Of a stretch of DNA of 64,000 nucleotides, positions 24,601 through 33,223 are shown one piece after another. Both the position numbers and the translations under genes were made by a program. The notes under the pieces are model-generated. The model was not told where the DNA came from, searched no databases, and saw only the letters and a program-made list of their open reading frames with translations. How positions within the stretch are numbered: position 1 is the stretch's first letter; every line of letters starts with the position of its first letter. Origin of the DNA: Nigrospora sphaerica (taxonomy: Eukaryota; Ascomycota; Sordariomycetes; Amphisphaeriales; Apiosporaceae); the NCBI GenBank assembly GCA_018287875.1, contig JAGVVL010000021.1:868001-932000 (forward strand). Reading direction: 5' to 3'.

Positions 24601-25058
24601 ATATCCATAGTGTCCCAAGCTAGGCAAGCTTCTCGGTTCTGGAGGATCTGCTTGAAAATGGCCGTTTCTTCCGGTGTCATCTCTGAAGTTTTCAGCTGAT
24701 CAAGGATTTCCACCCATCGTTCGTCCGTCAATCGCTCCTTGAGTCCCATGGTGGTGAATCTTGGTTGCATGTTCTTCATCGGGCCATCTGGCGGCTTAGG
24801 CGGAAGCCTGTCTGCGATCTCTTCTAGGGCCTTTTGCTTCCACGACGTCGATCCGGCTGGGACTGATCCGTCCGAAGGGTAGTCGTCCACTGGCTGCACT
24901 TTCTGGGCGACTGTCTTGTACATGGTGTTGATCTGTCCTGCTGTCTTGTTCGTGGTCTTTTCGCGACTACAATCTGGGTGGTCTTGTTTGAAGCATCCGG
25001 ACTGAGGGGATGAGGGCATACCGTCGTGCCTGGCAGGAGCCCTCTCGTCCCCATGCAC
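21630..25058 (-). CDS. Gypsy Pol: reverse transcriptase, RNase H, integrase
   Basis: 1,142 uninterrupted codons beginning at an ATG. Reverse transcriptase spans about residues 190-400 (KSWFVVSKKDGNVRLI, GLDLLSGYDH, TLPQGFTNSP). The catalytic box reads FFFDDV, where YxDD is usual. RNase H follows with TDASGIGWGAELGQL and the DALSRK end motif. Integrase has the HHCC finger (HQDLGHKG ... CLRCAKA) and a catalytic triad: Asp in VIDVQYM, Asp in VDGGPEN and Glu in GLIENGH. A C-terminal RWMGPYRIEEI segment binds nucleic acid in related enzymes. All catalytic acids are present, so the protein could be active if produced. Confidence 0.95.
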   Translation of the reverse strand: MHGDERAPARHDGMPSSPQSGCFKQDHPDCSREKTTNKTAGQINTMYKTVAQKVQPVDDYPSDGSVPAGSTSWKQKALEEIADRLPPKPPDGPMKNMQPRFTTMGLKERLTDERWVEILDQLKTSEMTPEETAIFKQILQNREACLAWDTMDMGQIRPEISPLYEIRTVPHVAWQAKSVPIPGALMPKAIEVLKKRLAKGWLEEGHGPYRKSWFVVSKKDGNVRLINSATRLNGVTIRDALLPRGCDEFAESFANCQMLSGLDLLSGYDHCPLALVSRDLTAFSTPLGVLRMTTLPQGFTNSPGHFIRVMARILFDIPKEKADFFFDDVPVKGPTTRYADQELYPGIRRFVLEHLENLDAVLFNMELAGVSISGPKSTWCQKQIEVVGYLCGSDGRRPPERKVIKIREWKACRDVAEIRSFLGLAGCFRAWIVRYAEKARPLTRLLRKDIVFSWGPDQDTALRTLKNEIADAAALIKPEYGTHKFYLRTDASGIGWGAELGQLVDGKRRPIRFESGCWNDAEAKYDSGKQECLAIVKALRRLRLYLFGAEFRLETDARTLRDQLNDCSMNLLPSAPLTRWLAYIKLFAFEVHHIPGKTNYIADALSRKGRGPSDDTDDALEGDIDDYIESNINTVVSDQDNPRSEWADVRHYLATLEMPQRLKNPSTQTLRRQATRFKTRAQRFLLREGILFKQASDKMPPRRVVETLDQKRAIFEQAHQDLGHKGRDATYKRISNLYWWDNMYKDVRDWQATCLRCAKASDQRPSDTQLWTEPSDILTVWVIDVQYMPSCRGHIATVEARCEASGYLEAMSLQKVNSAAIARFIKTRIIYQHGCFRRLKVDGGPENKGEVIEAAKQLGYEISSAPAYSSKTQGLIENGHKSIAKSLMKMTNGTGKNWTSLLPLAVWADRTMVRYFGMSSYRLLYGREPLMPFELSTPTWRVLNWDESMDYDELLERRIRMLEKRPEDVTAACQAIAAQRKRRAQAVDQRSHHRMRPAPLTKEHLVLAYDYVRHIDMSNSRKLQYRWMGPYRIEEIMPHNRFKLKDVTGQPIRGIFHGDRLKTFVKDPDGTWEPIDADKDIWSQGDPLAPPGPNQQTAPRAERRNLRTKDPTVPQERTVKTRIEIPVPSGTLQGYERIPGYF

Positions 25059-25183
25059 TCATCTCTCAGGCCCTGAAGGAGAAGTAGGAGACCGTGATCT
25101 GAGATCCTCTTGACGATCGTTTCGTCTTCTCCTAGTTGGGAAAATCTTGATCAGGGGCTCCGTAGCTATAATCGTGTTGACCA

Positions 25184-25711
25184 CTAGTTCTGCAAGCGCG
25201 AGCTGTGCGGGCCAGTGACTTGGGACCTCCAGCCTGTGATCGCTACTGAGCCGGCTGTCTTCCTCAGTAGCGCGCCTTTTGGGGCCGAGCCCTCGGTTGC
25301 ATTCCCTTGATCGGCGTTCTTCCTGTCGGGGACCACTGGCACATGGAGCTTCGCATTGCCCATAATAAGCTGGGCTATCGGTGGAGTGCCTTCGGGTACG
25401 TTGTAGGATATGACCGCACGGCTATCGCAGATGAACGGCAACCCGAGGATCATGTCGTGTCCGCTATTCTCAGCCTTAACGACCTGGAACGCTGTCCGGA
25501 TCTTGCGTCCCCCAATCCAAAGGTAATCGGCCAGAGTCCCGATCGACTCGGTAGGCGCGGAATTTGCCGTCCATCCTCTTAGGACTGTGCTGGATGCCAC
25601 AAAGGGCAGGTTATTCTTCTTGCAGTATGTATCCACAATGACATTGATCGCAGCGCCGGTGTCCAGTAATCCTCGTACTAACGTCTCGTCGCCGTTAGGC
25701 CCGACCCTCAC
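25184..25711 (-). CDS. Gypsy aspartic protease
   Basis: Residues around 14-24 read GLLDTGAAINVIV, the DTGA active-site loop of retroviral-type aspartic proteases, with a second hydrophobic segment HDMILGLPFI about 75 residues later. The enzyme cuts the Gag-Pol polyprotein in the particle. The frame ends at 25184 and the polymerase starts in another frame at 25058. The 125-base gap reads openly across a frame change. Confidence 0.75.
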   Translation of the reverse strand: MRVGPNGDETLVRGLLDTGAAINVIVDTYCKKNNLPFVASSTVLRGWTANSAPTESIGTLADYLWIGGRKIRTAFQVVKAENSGHDMILGLPFICDSRAVISYNVPEGTPPIAQLIMGNAKLHVPVVPDRKNADQGNATEGSAPKGALLRKTAGSVAITGWRSQVTGPHSSRLQN

Positions 25712-25737
25712 TGGAAGACGTCCCAGGGGTCTTGCTG

Positions 25738-26295
25738 TTATGATCTCGTCTGGCTGTGCGAAGAAGTCGGTCGCGTTGACGATAGGTGGGAGTCTTGATC
25801 AGCGCGTCTTGCCATGTTTCGCGCTCTCCATTTCTGTCTTAGTTCATTGGTTCGGTGTGATCCGTCAGTGAACCTTCCTGGCCCTTTAGTCGTAGCGCTG
25901 TTCTTAGCGTCCCCTCCGATTCTCACAGTGATGCTGTCGGGGTCTGCGGGGCCCCCGCGCGTGTCGATAATTTCCTCAATTCCTTGGTGTTTGTCCATGG
26001 CGTCCGTCGCCACCTTCAATAGTCCTTGACTAAAGCTCGGGACTTCCGTAACCAGATCGGCCCAAGTGACCGTGAACTTCTTATCGCCAAATTCCTGAAG
26101 GATTCTCTTGGCCCATCTGTCGGCAATGTCTTGATCCGTGGTTTCCGCCGGTCGCACAGGCGGTGTATCGCCTCTCTGTCTCGCTTGGTCGTTCGTCGGC
26201 TGAGTGGTATCTCTTGGGGCGTACCTTCCGTCCTCCAGTCTCACTCTCTTCTCCCCAGCATTCACTATGACAACTGGGCCCTCCTCGTCTCCCAT
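25738..26295 (-). CDS. Gypsy pre-protease region
   Basis: 185 codons overlapping the previous frame by about 30 bases. The sequence around FTVTWADLVTEVPSFSQGLL resembles the helical segment that precedes the protease in fungal gypsy polyproteins. The N-terminus reads in sense from before its first Met (RIATIEEMGDEEGP), confirming continuation from the preceding frame. It has no catalytic residues of its own. Confidence 0.6.
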   Translation of the reverse strand: MGDEEGPVVIVNAGEKRVRLEDGRYAPRDTTQPTNDQARQRGDTPPVRPAETTDQDIADRWAKRILQEFGDKKFTVTWADLVTEVPSFSQGLLKVATDAMDKHQGIEEIIDTRGGPADPDSITVRIGGDAKNSATTKGPGRFTDGSHRTNELRQKWRARNMARRADQDSHLSSTRPTSSHSQTRS

Positions 26296-26945
26296 TTCCT
26301 CGATCGTGGCAATCCGCGGCGATAGGGCTCTCTTTCCACGACGCGGAGGATCTCTCTGCCGTCCGAGTCATGTCCGACGCACATGAATTCGAAGTCCACC
26401 TCTGGCTGACAAGTCTTCTCGCAGGTCTCAACTGAGTTGACGGTTGCTGTGGCCGACTCCGTCTGCCCTTGATCAATGATTCGCACCCGGCGGTGATAAG
26501 CTGCGAAGTCATCCATGTCTTCTTGGGTGATGAGGTCTCGTTTGAACAGCTCGTTCCTGGCGTGCGCTTGCTGCTGATACGTTCCCAGCCTGTTGAAGAA
26601 GATGTCCATCAGGCACATCCAGATGGCTGGCTTCTTCCGACGGAGGCAATCTCCCGAGATCGACTCGTCCAGCCAGTGGCCCTCTCCACGCTTGCCTGCG
26701 CGGTACCTTTGCGCTTCAGTGTCCCAGTGCAGGAAGCCTTGCTCAGTGCAGTAGGCCAGCATGGGGCACCGGTTGCTCCTGTGGCTAGGGTCTCCGCAAG
26801 CATAGCAGTCTCCAGGGCCGTACGTGCTATGTAACTGGACGCTGTTATCCGGGAGGATGCGGTCATAGGAGCCTCTGCCCCTCGACCACCTCTTCCGTAG
26901 GAGGAAAACCCTGATCCAGATGGTCCGCGTCGGAAGGAGTCTCGA
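26265..26945 (-). CDS. Gypsy Gag C-terminal part with zinc knuckle
   Basis: In the same frame as the capsid part but past its stop. At 26766-26808 it encodes CYACGDPSHRSNRC, a CX2CX4HX4C zinc knuckle that binds element RNA. After it come a conserved Trp/Arg-containing stretch and an acidic linker, up to a stop at 26265. The next domain continues in another frame from about 26310. No separate start codon is convincing, so expression would need the upstream stop to be bypassed or absent in other copies. Confidence 0.7.
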   Translation of the reverse strand, partial: SRLLPTRTIWIRVFLLRKRWSRGRGSYDRILPDNSVQLHSTYGPGDCYACGDPSHRSNRCPMLAYCTEQGFLHWDTEAQRYRAGKRGEGHWLDESISGDCLRRKKPAIWMCLMDIFFNRLGTYQQQAHARNELFKRDLITQEDMDDFAAYHRRVRIIDQGQTESATATVNSVETCEKTCQPEVDFEFMCVGHDSDGREILRVVEREPYRRGLPRSRKWETRRAQLS

Positions 26946-27788
26946 TCAACGAACCCAGCTGACACCTCCTTCGTCTGAATGCTGCTGACAAGGGGATAGT
27001 TCTGCTGGCCGTCTCGCAAGTGGGGGCCACAGCTGCTTCAGTCTCTCGTCGATCATAGCTTGGATCCGGTTGACTCCAAGGCCTTCGAACTTCTTGGTCA
27101 TCTCGTCAATCGCCTCGTCGATCATTCTGGCTTCGGCGCGCATGTCGTCCTCAGGCGCTCTTTCAGTCTTGTCCTTCAGCTTAGAGCTCTTCTTATCTGG
27201 CGTCATCTTTGCAGCGCGCATCTTAGCAGCATCAGCGTCGAGTGTGTTGCTGAACATGCGTTCCTCGATCAACCAGTCCGAGATGTCCTTGAAGGTCTCC
27301 TCATACCCAGCGAATCGGTTCTTCCTGAATAGCATATGCTGGATATCCGGGTGCAAACGCTTAATTAGGCCTTCACGAGTCGGCTTAATAGCACTTCCTT
27401 GCGCTGCGGACGCAGTCTTCAAAGCATTGACAACTTGCTTATGCTCGACAAGGTAGTTGTATACCTCCTGATGGTCTGACAACTTGGGTCCAGATTCGAG
27501 CTCCGACAGCTTTGCACTTAGCGGGAGCTGGTGCAAAAGGTCTCCCATCTTGAAGTCAGAAAGGAGGCGCTGCTTAAACTCCGGCCATGTGGTGCATTCC
27601 TTGACTGCTAGGTGGACCTGAGAGATCGTCCCTTGACCAGTGCAGTAGGCCATCAACTCGGCCATCTTGTCGGTCTCAGAGAAACGGAACCGCCGAGCGT
27701 GCATCTCCCAGTCTTCCAGGAAGGCCGTGATGTTGTTGCCATCGAATTTCAGGTACGGATAGTGCCCTGGATCAGGAAGGAGTCTCAA
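26946..27788 (-). CDS. Gypsy Gag (capsid part)
   Basis: The frame encodes the retrotransposon Gag capsid-like region. FDGNNITAFLEDWEMHARRF near the start and the following helices (TDKMAELMAYCTGQGT, WPEFKQRLLSDF) match the pattern of fungal gypsy Gag. Gag forms the particle that packages element RNA in the cytoplasm. A Lys/Glu-rich linker follows (residues about 190-245), and the frame ends at a TGA at 26946-26948. The zinc knuckle lies further downstream in the same frame (26766-26808). The TGA is therefore either a true stop or a sign of two compensating shifts. Confidence 0.75.
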   Translation of the reverse strand: MRLLPDPGHYPYLKFDGNNITAFLEDWEMHARRFRFSETDKMAELMAYCTGQGTISQVHLAVKECTTWPEFKQRLLSDFKMGDLLHQLPLSAKLSELESGPKLSDHQEVYNYLVEHKQVVNALKTASAAQGSAIKPTREGLIKRLHPDIQHMLFRKNRFAGYEETFKDISDWLIEERMFSNTLDADAAKMRAAKMTPDKKSSKLKDKTERAPEDDMRAEARMIDEAIDEMTKKFEGLGVNRIQAMIDERLKQLWPPLARRPAELSPCQQHSDEGGVSWVR

Positions 27789-28456
27789 ATCTGAAAGACG
27801 AAGAGGTGGATTCCCTTGATCAGGGGTACCCAGAGGACTCTTGTTATCAACGGGGAGGTCGCCGACATCTCTGAGATCGGGTAACAGCTAGGCAATTGGT
27901 CTGGAGGGACAACTGGTTGCTTGCTCGAGGGTACTAAGGGGAAAGGTTTCTGAGGTGCAGTGCTGTGTGCAATCTCTTGATCAGAAGCTTGTCTGCTGGA
28001 TCTGGTGCTGACGCTGTCTTTCCGCCGTTGGCGGGGACTCTCATATAGTCGTCTTAGAGCGACCGGTCGGGTCTTGGGATACCGGTGTGCGACGTGCTTC
28101 CTGGCTGGCCCCAGATGTCTGCATCCGCATACCGGAATCCCTTGATCCGTTTGCTTATCGTCAGCTTCTTCCGTTTCTGTCATAACCGTCAGCCGTACTC
28201 GCGTTAGCCCTTGAAGTGACCGGAGGGTTTGTGAGGTCATCATGACCAAAAGTGTTATAAGCAATACGGCGATTTCCGTTAGTCTCTCTGCAAGTTGCCA
28301 TATTAGGCAGGTCAGTTTGCTAGTCATGTCAGCCATAACTGGCGTAAGTTCTCGTTGCTTCCATGTTGGAGTCTTTCTTCGGATGCCGATATTAGCCCGA
28401 TATCTCTCGTTCTTCTTAGGCATCGTGTTGTGTGTCATCTGATTAATGGTTCTCAC
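27785..28456 (-). pseudogene. Gypsy N-terminal Gag extension, frame-shifted
   Basis: An open frame of 223 codons between the primer site and the main gag frame. It carries a strongly hydrophobic stretch (EIAVLLITLLVMM) near residue 65 and a Pro/Ser-rich tail, and stops at 27785. The gag frame at 27788-26946 can be followed upstream in another frame as far as about 27885. A single-base shift between the two is likely, and together they would form one Gag N-terminus. No known domain is recognised. It might alternatively be leader sequence that is open by chance. Confidence 0.4.
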
Positions 28457-28605
28457 CGCCTCGCGGCGTCTCAGTTCAAAGCAGGGGGGGCAATCTGTTC
28501 AGTTCTGCTAGGGGTACTCATCCTTCCCGCCTTCCAGCTGTGTCTCATGCTTCTTCAAGTTCTTACGTTCAATCTGTTCAGTTAGTCTTCGCCATCCGTC
28601 CTCAG

Positions 28606-28659
28606 CAGCTTCTGACTGTTAATCAGGAGGTTCACAGTTCAAGCCTGTGGGGGGAGCCA
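28606..28659 (-). promoter_or_regulatory. Extended primer-binding site matching a tRNA-Asn(GUU) 3-prime half
   Basis: Directly against the LTR the plus strand reads like the 3-prime half of a tRNA. It has an anticodon stem tctga/tcagg around the loop ctgttaa (anticodon gtt), a five-base variable loop, a T-stem cacag/ctgtg around ttcaagc, then ggggggag-like acceptor bases and CCA at 28657-28659. Because the element is on the minus strand, its RNA would be complementary to this tRNA, which makes it a primer-binding site. An ordinary site needs 8-18 bases; here the resemblance extends over about 54. The tRNA 5-prime half is absent, so this is not a tRNA gene. Confidence 0.75.
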
Positions 28660-28960
28660 TGGAACCAAGAAACCCCGAACTGTAGGGAGTCTGGTGGAAA
28701 GACACGGTCGTGAGGTCGATCCCAAAAGTAAAGCAGAGGTGAGGATACTGTTGATCAAGGCAGTCCTTAATGTAGGACAGCAAAAGAGGTTCAAAATAGA
28801 TACAGAAATGAGTGTGAGAAGCTGCGCCTAGGCGTAGTGGTTGAAGTGAAAGATGGGAAAAACGCCATGGTGTCTCCCACAAGAACTACGCTTCGGAGGC
28901 TGACCTATATATGCGTACACCCTTGATCAAGGCTGACATAAGCGCCCTGGCCCGGTCTCA
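28660..28960 (-). repeat. 5-prime LTR of the gypsy element
   Basis: Identical to 21070-21370. On the minus strand it is expected to carry the promoter and transcription start of the element. A tatatatg-like stretch lies near 28905 (minus-strand catatata), roughly 55 bases from the LTR's upstream end. Confidence 0.95.
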
Positions 28961-28964
28961 ATAT
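28961..28964. repeat. Target-site duplication, right (atat)
   Basis: Matches 21066-21069. Joining the two flanks at this point would restore the pre-insertion sequence. Confidence 0.6.
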
Positions 28965-29054
28965 ACGCAGTGGAAAATGCCATCTGGTGAAGCGGATAGC
29001 AGGGTTTTGGGACTGGCCAGCGTAGGCTCTTTGGTGATAATACCCAGGAAATCT

Positions 29055-29068
29055 GGGGGGGGGGGGGG
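29055..29068 (+). repeat. Homopolymer of 14 G
   Basis: Fourteen consecutive G bases, the longest homopolymer I noticed in the window. Its true length is likely uncertain in any assembly. Confidence 0.85.
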
Positions 29069-30840
29069 CGCATGCGGATATTAGACGCCTGGCGTGCGCT
29101 GTGTAGTCAGGGTGGTGGGGGCGACAGTGGTATGGGTCCGAGTACGAGAGCTGGGGCGCGAGGCGCTTACCTTTCGGTCGCTATTTATCTTTACGCGGAT
29201 TGTGTAGCTGGAGAACCTAACAACAAGACCAAGCGACGGGTAGCCTCCCGTTCTCGAGTGGTTCACTTCTCGACCTGGACCGTTGCCGGGCGCAAAGTCT
29301 CCACTGCCAATTTGTTGAACTGGACCGAGGAGGCCCGTTTCGGGGACGAACGAATCTTCTTGGGGATCCGGCGTTTGTCTCCTGGGGGCGCCTGTTATCC
29401 TTGCCACCACGGAGTGGACGGCGAGGGGGTTGGCTTCTTAGCAAAGTAACGGAGAGGTGAAGGCTGGGATGCAAGAGCAAGCGGAAGAAGGACGGACATG
29501 GAAAAAAAGTAAGTCGGCGGGCGTGGGCCTGAGATGTACAAGAAGCGGATAGAGTGGCTGTGGCCTGGCAGAAGTCCGTCTGAATCCCAGCAGCTCTATC
29601 AAAAAGAGAGGATTCTGCGAGGCCGATGTATTTATTGATCGATGGACTAGGGTACGAATGTTCCTACATGACATGAAGCTGACGGTTCCGCCGCCACCTA
29701 GGGCCAGCCGTAGTGTTTAGTGGGCAAGATAGCCTGCAGCCAATGCCATAAGGTTTTGGGGCCGTGACAACGGCGCTGGTTCCATTTCGCTACGTAACAA
29801 CAACCCAGCGTTGACACGCTGAACTGGTGATGATTCACAGAAAAACATCTGCCTCTTGTCATAAGAAGGGATATTCCGGGCATGCTACTCGATCTGTTTC
29901 AAAGGATTCAAAATACAAGGCCGTCATTAGCATAGGCAACATCATACTGTTGGCTCCCAAGTTGCTCTACCCCAACTTACGTCAAAACTGGTGGGATTGG
30001 TGGCGGCACAAAAAAGCAATGGCCTATTAATAGAGCCCTCGTTCGCCAGAAGGTAGATGCCCTTTTCTGTAAGAGCTATCGCATTATGTGGGATGTCAGC
30101 TGAAAGTCGTCGCGATGGCTGTCCACGTAGTGCGTTGCTGGTCGATATTCTGTTCCATCTAACCGAGCAGTGGTTGGAATGTCTAATTCAGGCTGAAACC
30201 CCCGATGAGTTGCTGTGGGGACCTTTTTAACATCGATAGGCTGTGCATCAGGGCGACTGGATATCTGCCAAGGTGGACGACGAAGCGTTGGTGCCCAGCA
30301 GCTTCCGGCTCTGATGGCCAACAATTGAGCATGGAAGCAATATACCTGTATCGGGCTTCACGAACCCTATCTAAAGTTTTCTGGAGAAGCAATGGCAGTA
30401 CACGGCTGACCTGCAAGGTGTTGCAACAGGTCTGGACCAACACAGACAGCGGCATAAAGTAAAAGGTTCGGGAATGATCTACCAATGGAGCACTGCACTA
30501 TAAGGGCTACCCCGCAGAGGACCAAGCTGCGACCGTAACATATCGTCTGCAGATTCACATGATCGCCGACGTGCTCAAGCAGAGGAAACCTAATTAGAGA
30601 TAATCTTTCACACCATGCCATAATCAAAAACTGTATCGGTTCAGTATGTTTGGTTTTATGGGAAGTACCTTCACACATTGGCGCTGCCTCATCCAAAGAT
30701 TATATCTTTACTTTGGCTACCGCTCACGTTGTTTCGCCAACCGATCGATCAGTCCGCATTAAGCTACACTTGAGCAAGCTCTCATTCTGAGTTCGCCCTC
30801 AGACCGTTGTCTAACAACTTACGGGCGATTTCCACGTCCG

Positions 30841-30847
30841 ATATATA
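30841..30847 (+). promoter_or_regulatory. Candidate TATA element of the Zn2Cys6 gene
   Basis: The bases atatatag lie about 60 bases upstream of the ATG at 30906 in the correct orientation. TATA boxes in filamentous fungi are often degenerate, so this is only a positional candidate. Confidence 0.35.
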
Positions 30848-30905
30848 GTGATGTTGCCCTCTTTTCAACAACACTTTGAAACGGCAGCTTCATCTCAGGA
30901 GCGCT

Positions 30906-33223
30906 ATGAAGACCACGTCTTCCACCCTACAGGGAGAATCGCGGGATTCCACGATGCATGTGTTTTATGCTTCTCCGTCACGCATGCAACAACCAGGCTA
31001 CACCCACCAAGGGCCCCAATATCCTGTGCGCCCGCCCCAGACACCCCAAATACTAGTCCAAATAGAGACTACTAGAAAGACGAAGAAGAGGGCATATCGC
31101 GCCTCACATGTAAGTACTAAACGTACTACCTCTGTATGGTCACGCTAATGATGGCTGAAGGCGTGCAAGAGTTGTAGGAGATTAAAAGCCAAATGCGACG
31201 AGAAGAATCCTTGCTATAACTGCCGCCAGAAAGGATATGACTGCGAGTATAACGAGCTACCTTCTCACGGGTAAGGGTTCTTCACGGACAGCATCTATTT
31301 AATTGTTAATTGAGAGATAGGAAAGACGCGATCCGGAAGAACTTGGAAATCTTGAAGAACACCGTGCACGCAAATCAAACATGTACAAAAAAGGAGCTAC
31401 GATACCTTGGAGAGCAACTGCGACGTTTGCAGGAGAGCCAAAAACCGGAATCAGAGACCGTCTCACACGACAAGAGCAGTGCTCTGCGGCGGCAGCACAA
31501 GACCGACGATGAGCATGCTTTCAGAACGGCTATCAAACCTGCACAACACGGAGCGATACAGAATCACATTGCGCCTTCCGAATTGAGGCCGCCACCGTGT
31601 ATCCCCAGGAGAGCCACGGGGAAGTCTCTACAGCCATGCTGCAAATCGAAAGCGGTGCCAGGTCCACACCCTCATGAACCCTGAGGTGTATTACCCCGAC
31701 TCATCCCAAAATTTCTCCTTCCAAGAGAGGGAAGTATTGAGCCACGCCCAACGCTTCAAATCGGATATTCTTGGTATGTATCCTATCCTGCCATTCGAAG
31801 AAGTTGACGATCGGGTTGGAACATTTTTGCAAGAAGAACTGCACCGGGCAACCAGTCCACACATCGTGCCATCGGGCCGTAGTATCCAAAGTGTTCTGGC
31901 GCTGTCTACACTCGCACTTGGTGAGCTATGCCTCTATAGAGACACCATACCAATTGTGGCTCACGGACGAGACGCTGGTGCCAAGGCCACAGAAATGCCT
32001 GGGTACCGATACTTCAAAATGGCCGCAGACGCGATTGCTGTCAACGAAAACACCGCGGATGGCCTCTTCACCTGGTTCTTCCTGGGCTTGTACCAATGGC
32101 TTCTCGGCCGGGTGGACGAGAGTTGGGCGCATATTGACAACGCCAGCCGGATCGTGCTACTTCACTTCCATCCGTAAGTGTGCAGCCCAAATCCTATTCT
32201 TCTCGTGCTCATATCATACAGAGTCTTGCAGCGTCTGGCTGAAGGCGTAAGGACTCCGGAGGACAACCAGCTAAGCCTTACATTTTGGGCATGCTTCGAG
32301 CTTGAAAGGTGGCCGACCTTTTGCACCGGATTTGTCAGCCTGCTAATGAATATAGCGAGATTTTGGCCCAAATGCCCTTCTGCCAAGGCAAATTGCACGA
32401 TCATGAAGCTTGCCTGCCCCTTCCTCGGAAGACAGCGGCTACAGCATGTGCCAGCTCTGCTATGCAAAAGTATTGGGCATACCTCTATCTTCGCATTCAG
32501 TCGAGGGCTGTTTCTAGGCTGTCACTACAAACCGAACCACTGGGACAGTTCGTGACAGATGTGCAACCTTTTTGGAGCCGCTTCTATGGCTTCCTACAGG
32601 ATTGAAGCTGGAATATTCCTCAGGGGATGACGATCCCCTCGACGCCCGCTTACGGGCTCAGTATTGGGAAATCCAAGTCGATATCCACCAACCGTTCATC
32701 TCATTCTGTCTGGATCCTAACGCTTCGTTGGAGGGCTATCCAAACGACTTGCCTCCGTCTGAATTCTTCAATCTTGTTGACAAGTTAGGAATCATGGTTC
32801 CACGGGGCATTCGTCGCGATGCCTTTTTGAGATGCATATTCTACGCTCATCGCGGAATTCATGCTATGGTAGAGCGCGCCCGAGTGGTTCACAGCCTTCA
32901 TCTCGGGCATCGCCTACTCATAGCAAACGTTTCCACTCTCGTCCAACGGTGAGCGGTCGTCTCGCTGACTCAAGGTTGGTGTTACGCTAACACCCTACAG
33001 GGAATACAAAAACATTTGTCTCCTGCATCAATGCAATCGAGATCCGGTCCTGTCCAAGTTTATCGATTCAGCAACTTTGTTCCGACTTTCTAATCGCACA
33101 CTTGAGTTGCTAAGGCGGTCCAATTCGCCAAATCTGCAAGATATGATTGCAATTGCTGAAGGGGCTCGAACACGAGGAGAAACAGCAGCTTCCAGGAACG
33201 AGAACGGCCAACACTGGAACTGA
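30906..33223 (+). pseudogene. Zn2Cys6 fungal transcription factor, frame-broken
   Basis: Exon 1 runs from the ATG at 30906 to 31109 (68 codons), followed by a 51-base intron (31110-31160, branch ctaat). Exon 2 (31161-31270) encodes a perfect binuclear zinc cluster, CX2CX6CX5CX2CX6C, at residues 70-96. Intron 31271-31320 follows, then a Lys/Leu-rich coiled-coil for dimerisation. The regulatory domain (LALSTLALGELCLYRD, FFLGLYQWLLGR, LTFWACFELER) continues to the stop at 33221-33223, with introns 32174-32221 and 32949-33000. Frame changes are needed at about 31560-31690, 32300 and 32590. The protein would act in the nucleus on promoters with paired CGG-type triplets. Either a recent pseudogene or a gene with sequence errors; its target pathway cannot be told. 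Confidence 0.8.

Larger units (their letters stand above)
21070..28960 (-). mobile_element. Complete Ty3/gypsy LTR retrotransposon
   Basis: A 7,891-base element on the minus strand. It has 301-base LTRs at both ends beginning TG and ending CA, a primer-binding site touching the 5-prime LTR (28660-28960), and a purine tract next to the 3-prime LTR (21070-21370). The domain order is Gag, zinc knuckle, aspartic protease, reverse transcriptase, RNase H, integrase, which defines Ty3/gypsy. I see no difference between the two LTRs, so the insertion is young. The coding region is spread over at least four frames. Either the copy was inserted dead, or it uses frameshifting, or single-base errors remain. 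The flanking four bases atat are shared. Confidence 0.95.
28965..30905. other. Intergenic region without recognisable genes
   Basis: About 1.9 kb between the gypsy element and the Zn2Cys6 gene. Open frames (for example 29072-29449 plus and 30183-30485 minus) show no family signature and no intron logic I can support. A run of 14 G bases is at 29055-29068. A TATA-like tatatag at 30841-30847 lies 60 bases before the start codon of the next gene. Confidence 0.45.

Noticed and set aside
28606..28659. A tRNA-Asn gene
   Set aside because: Only the 3-prime half is present, CCA is encoded (nuclear tRNA genes lack it), and it touches the LTR exactly where a primer-binding site belongs.
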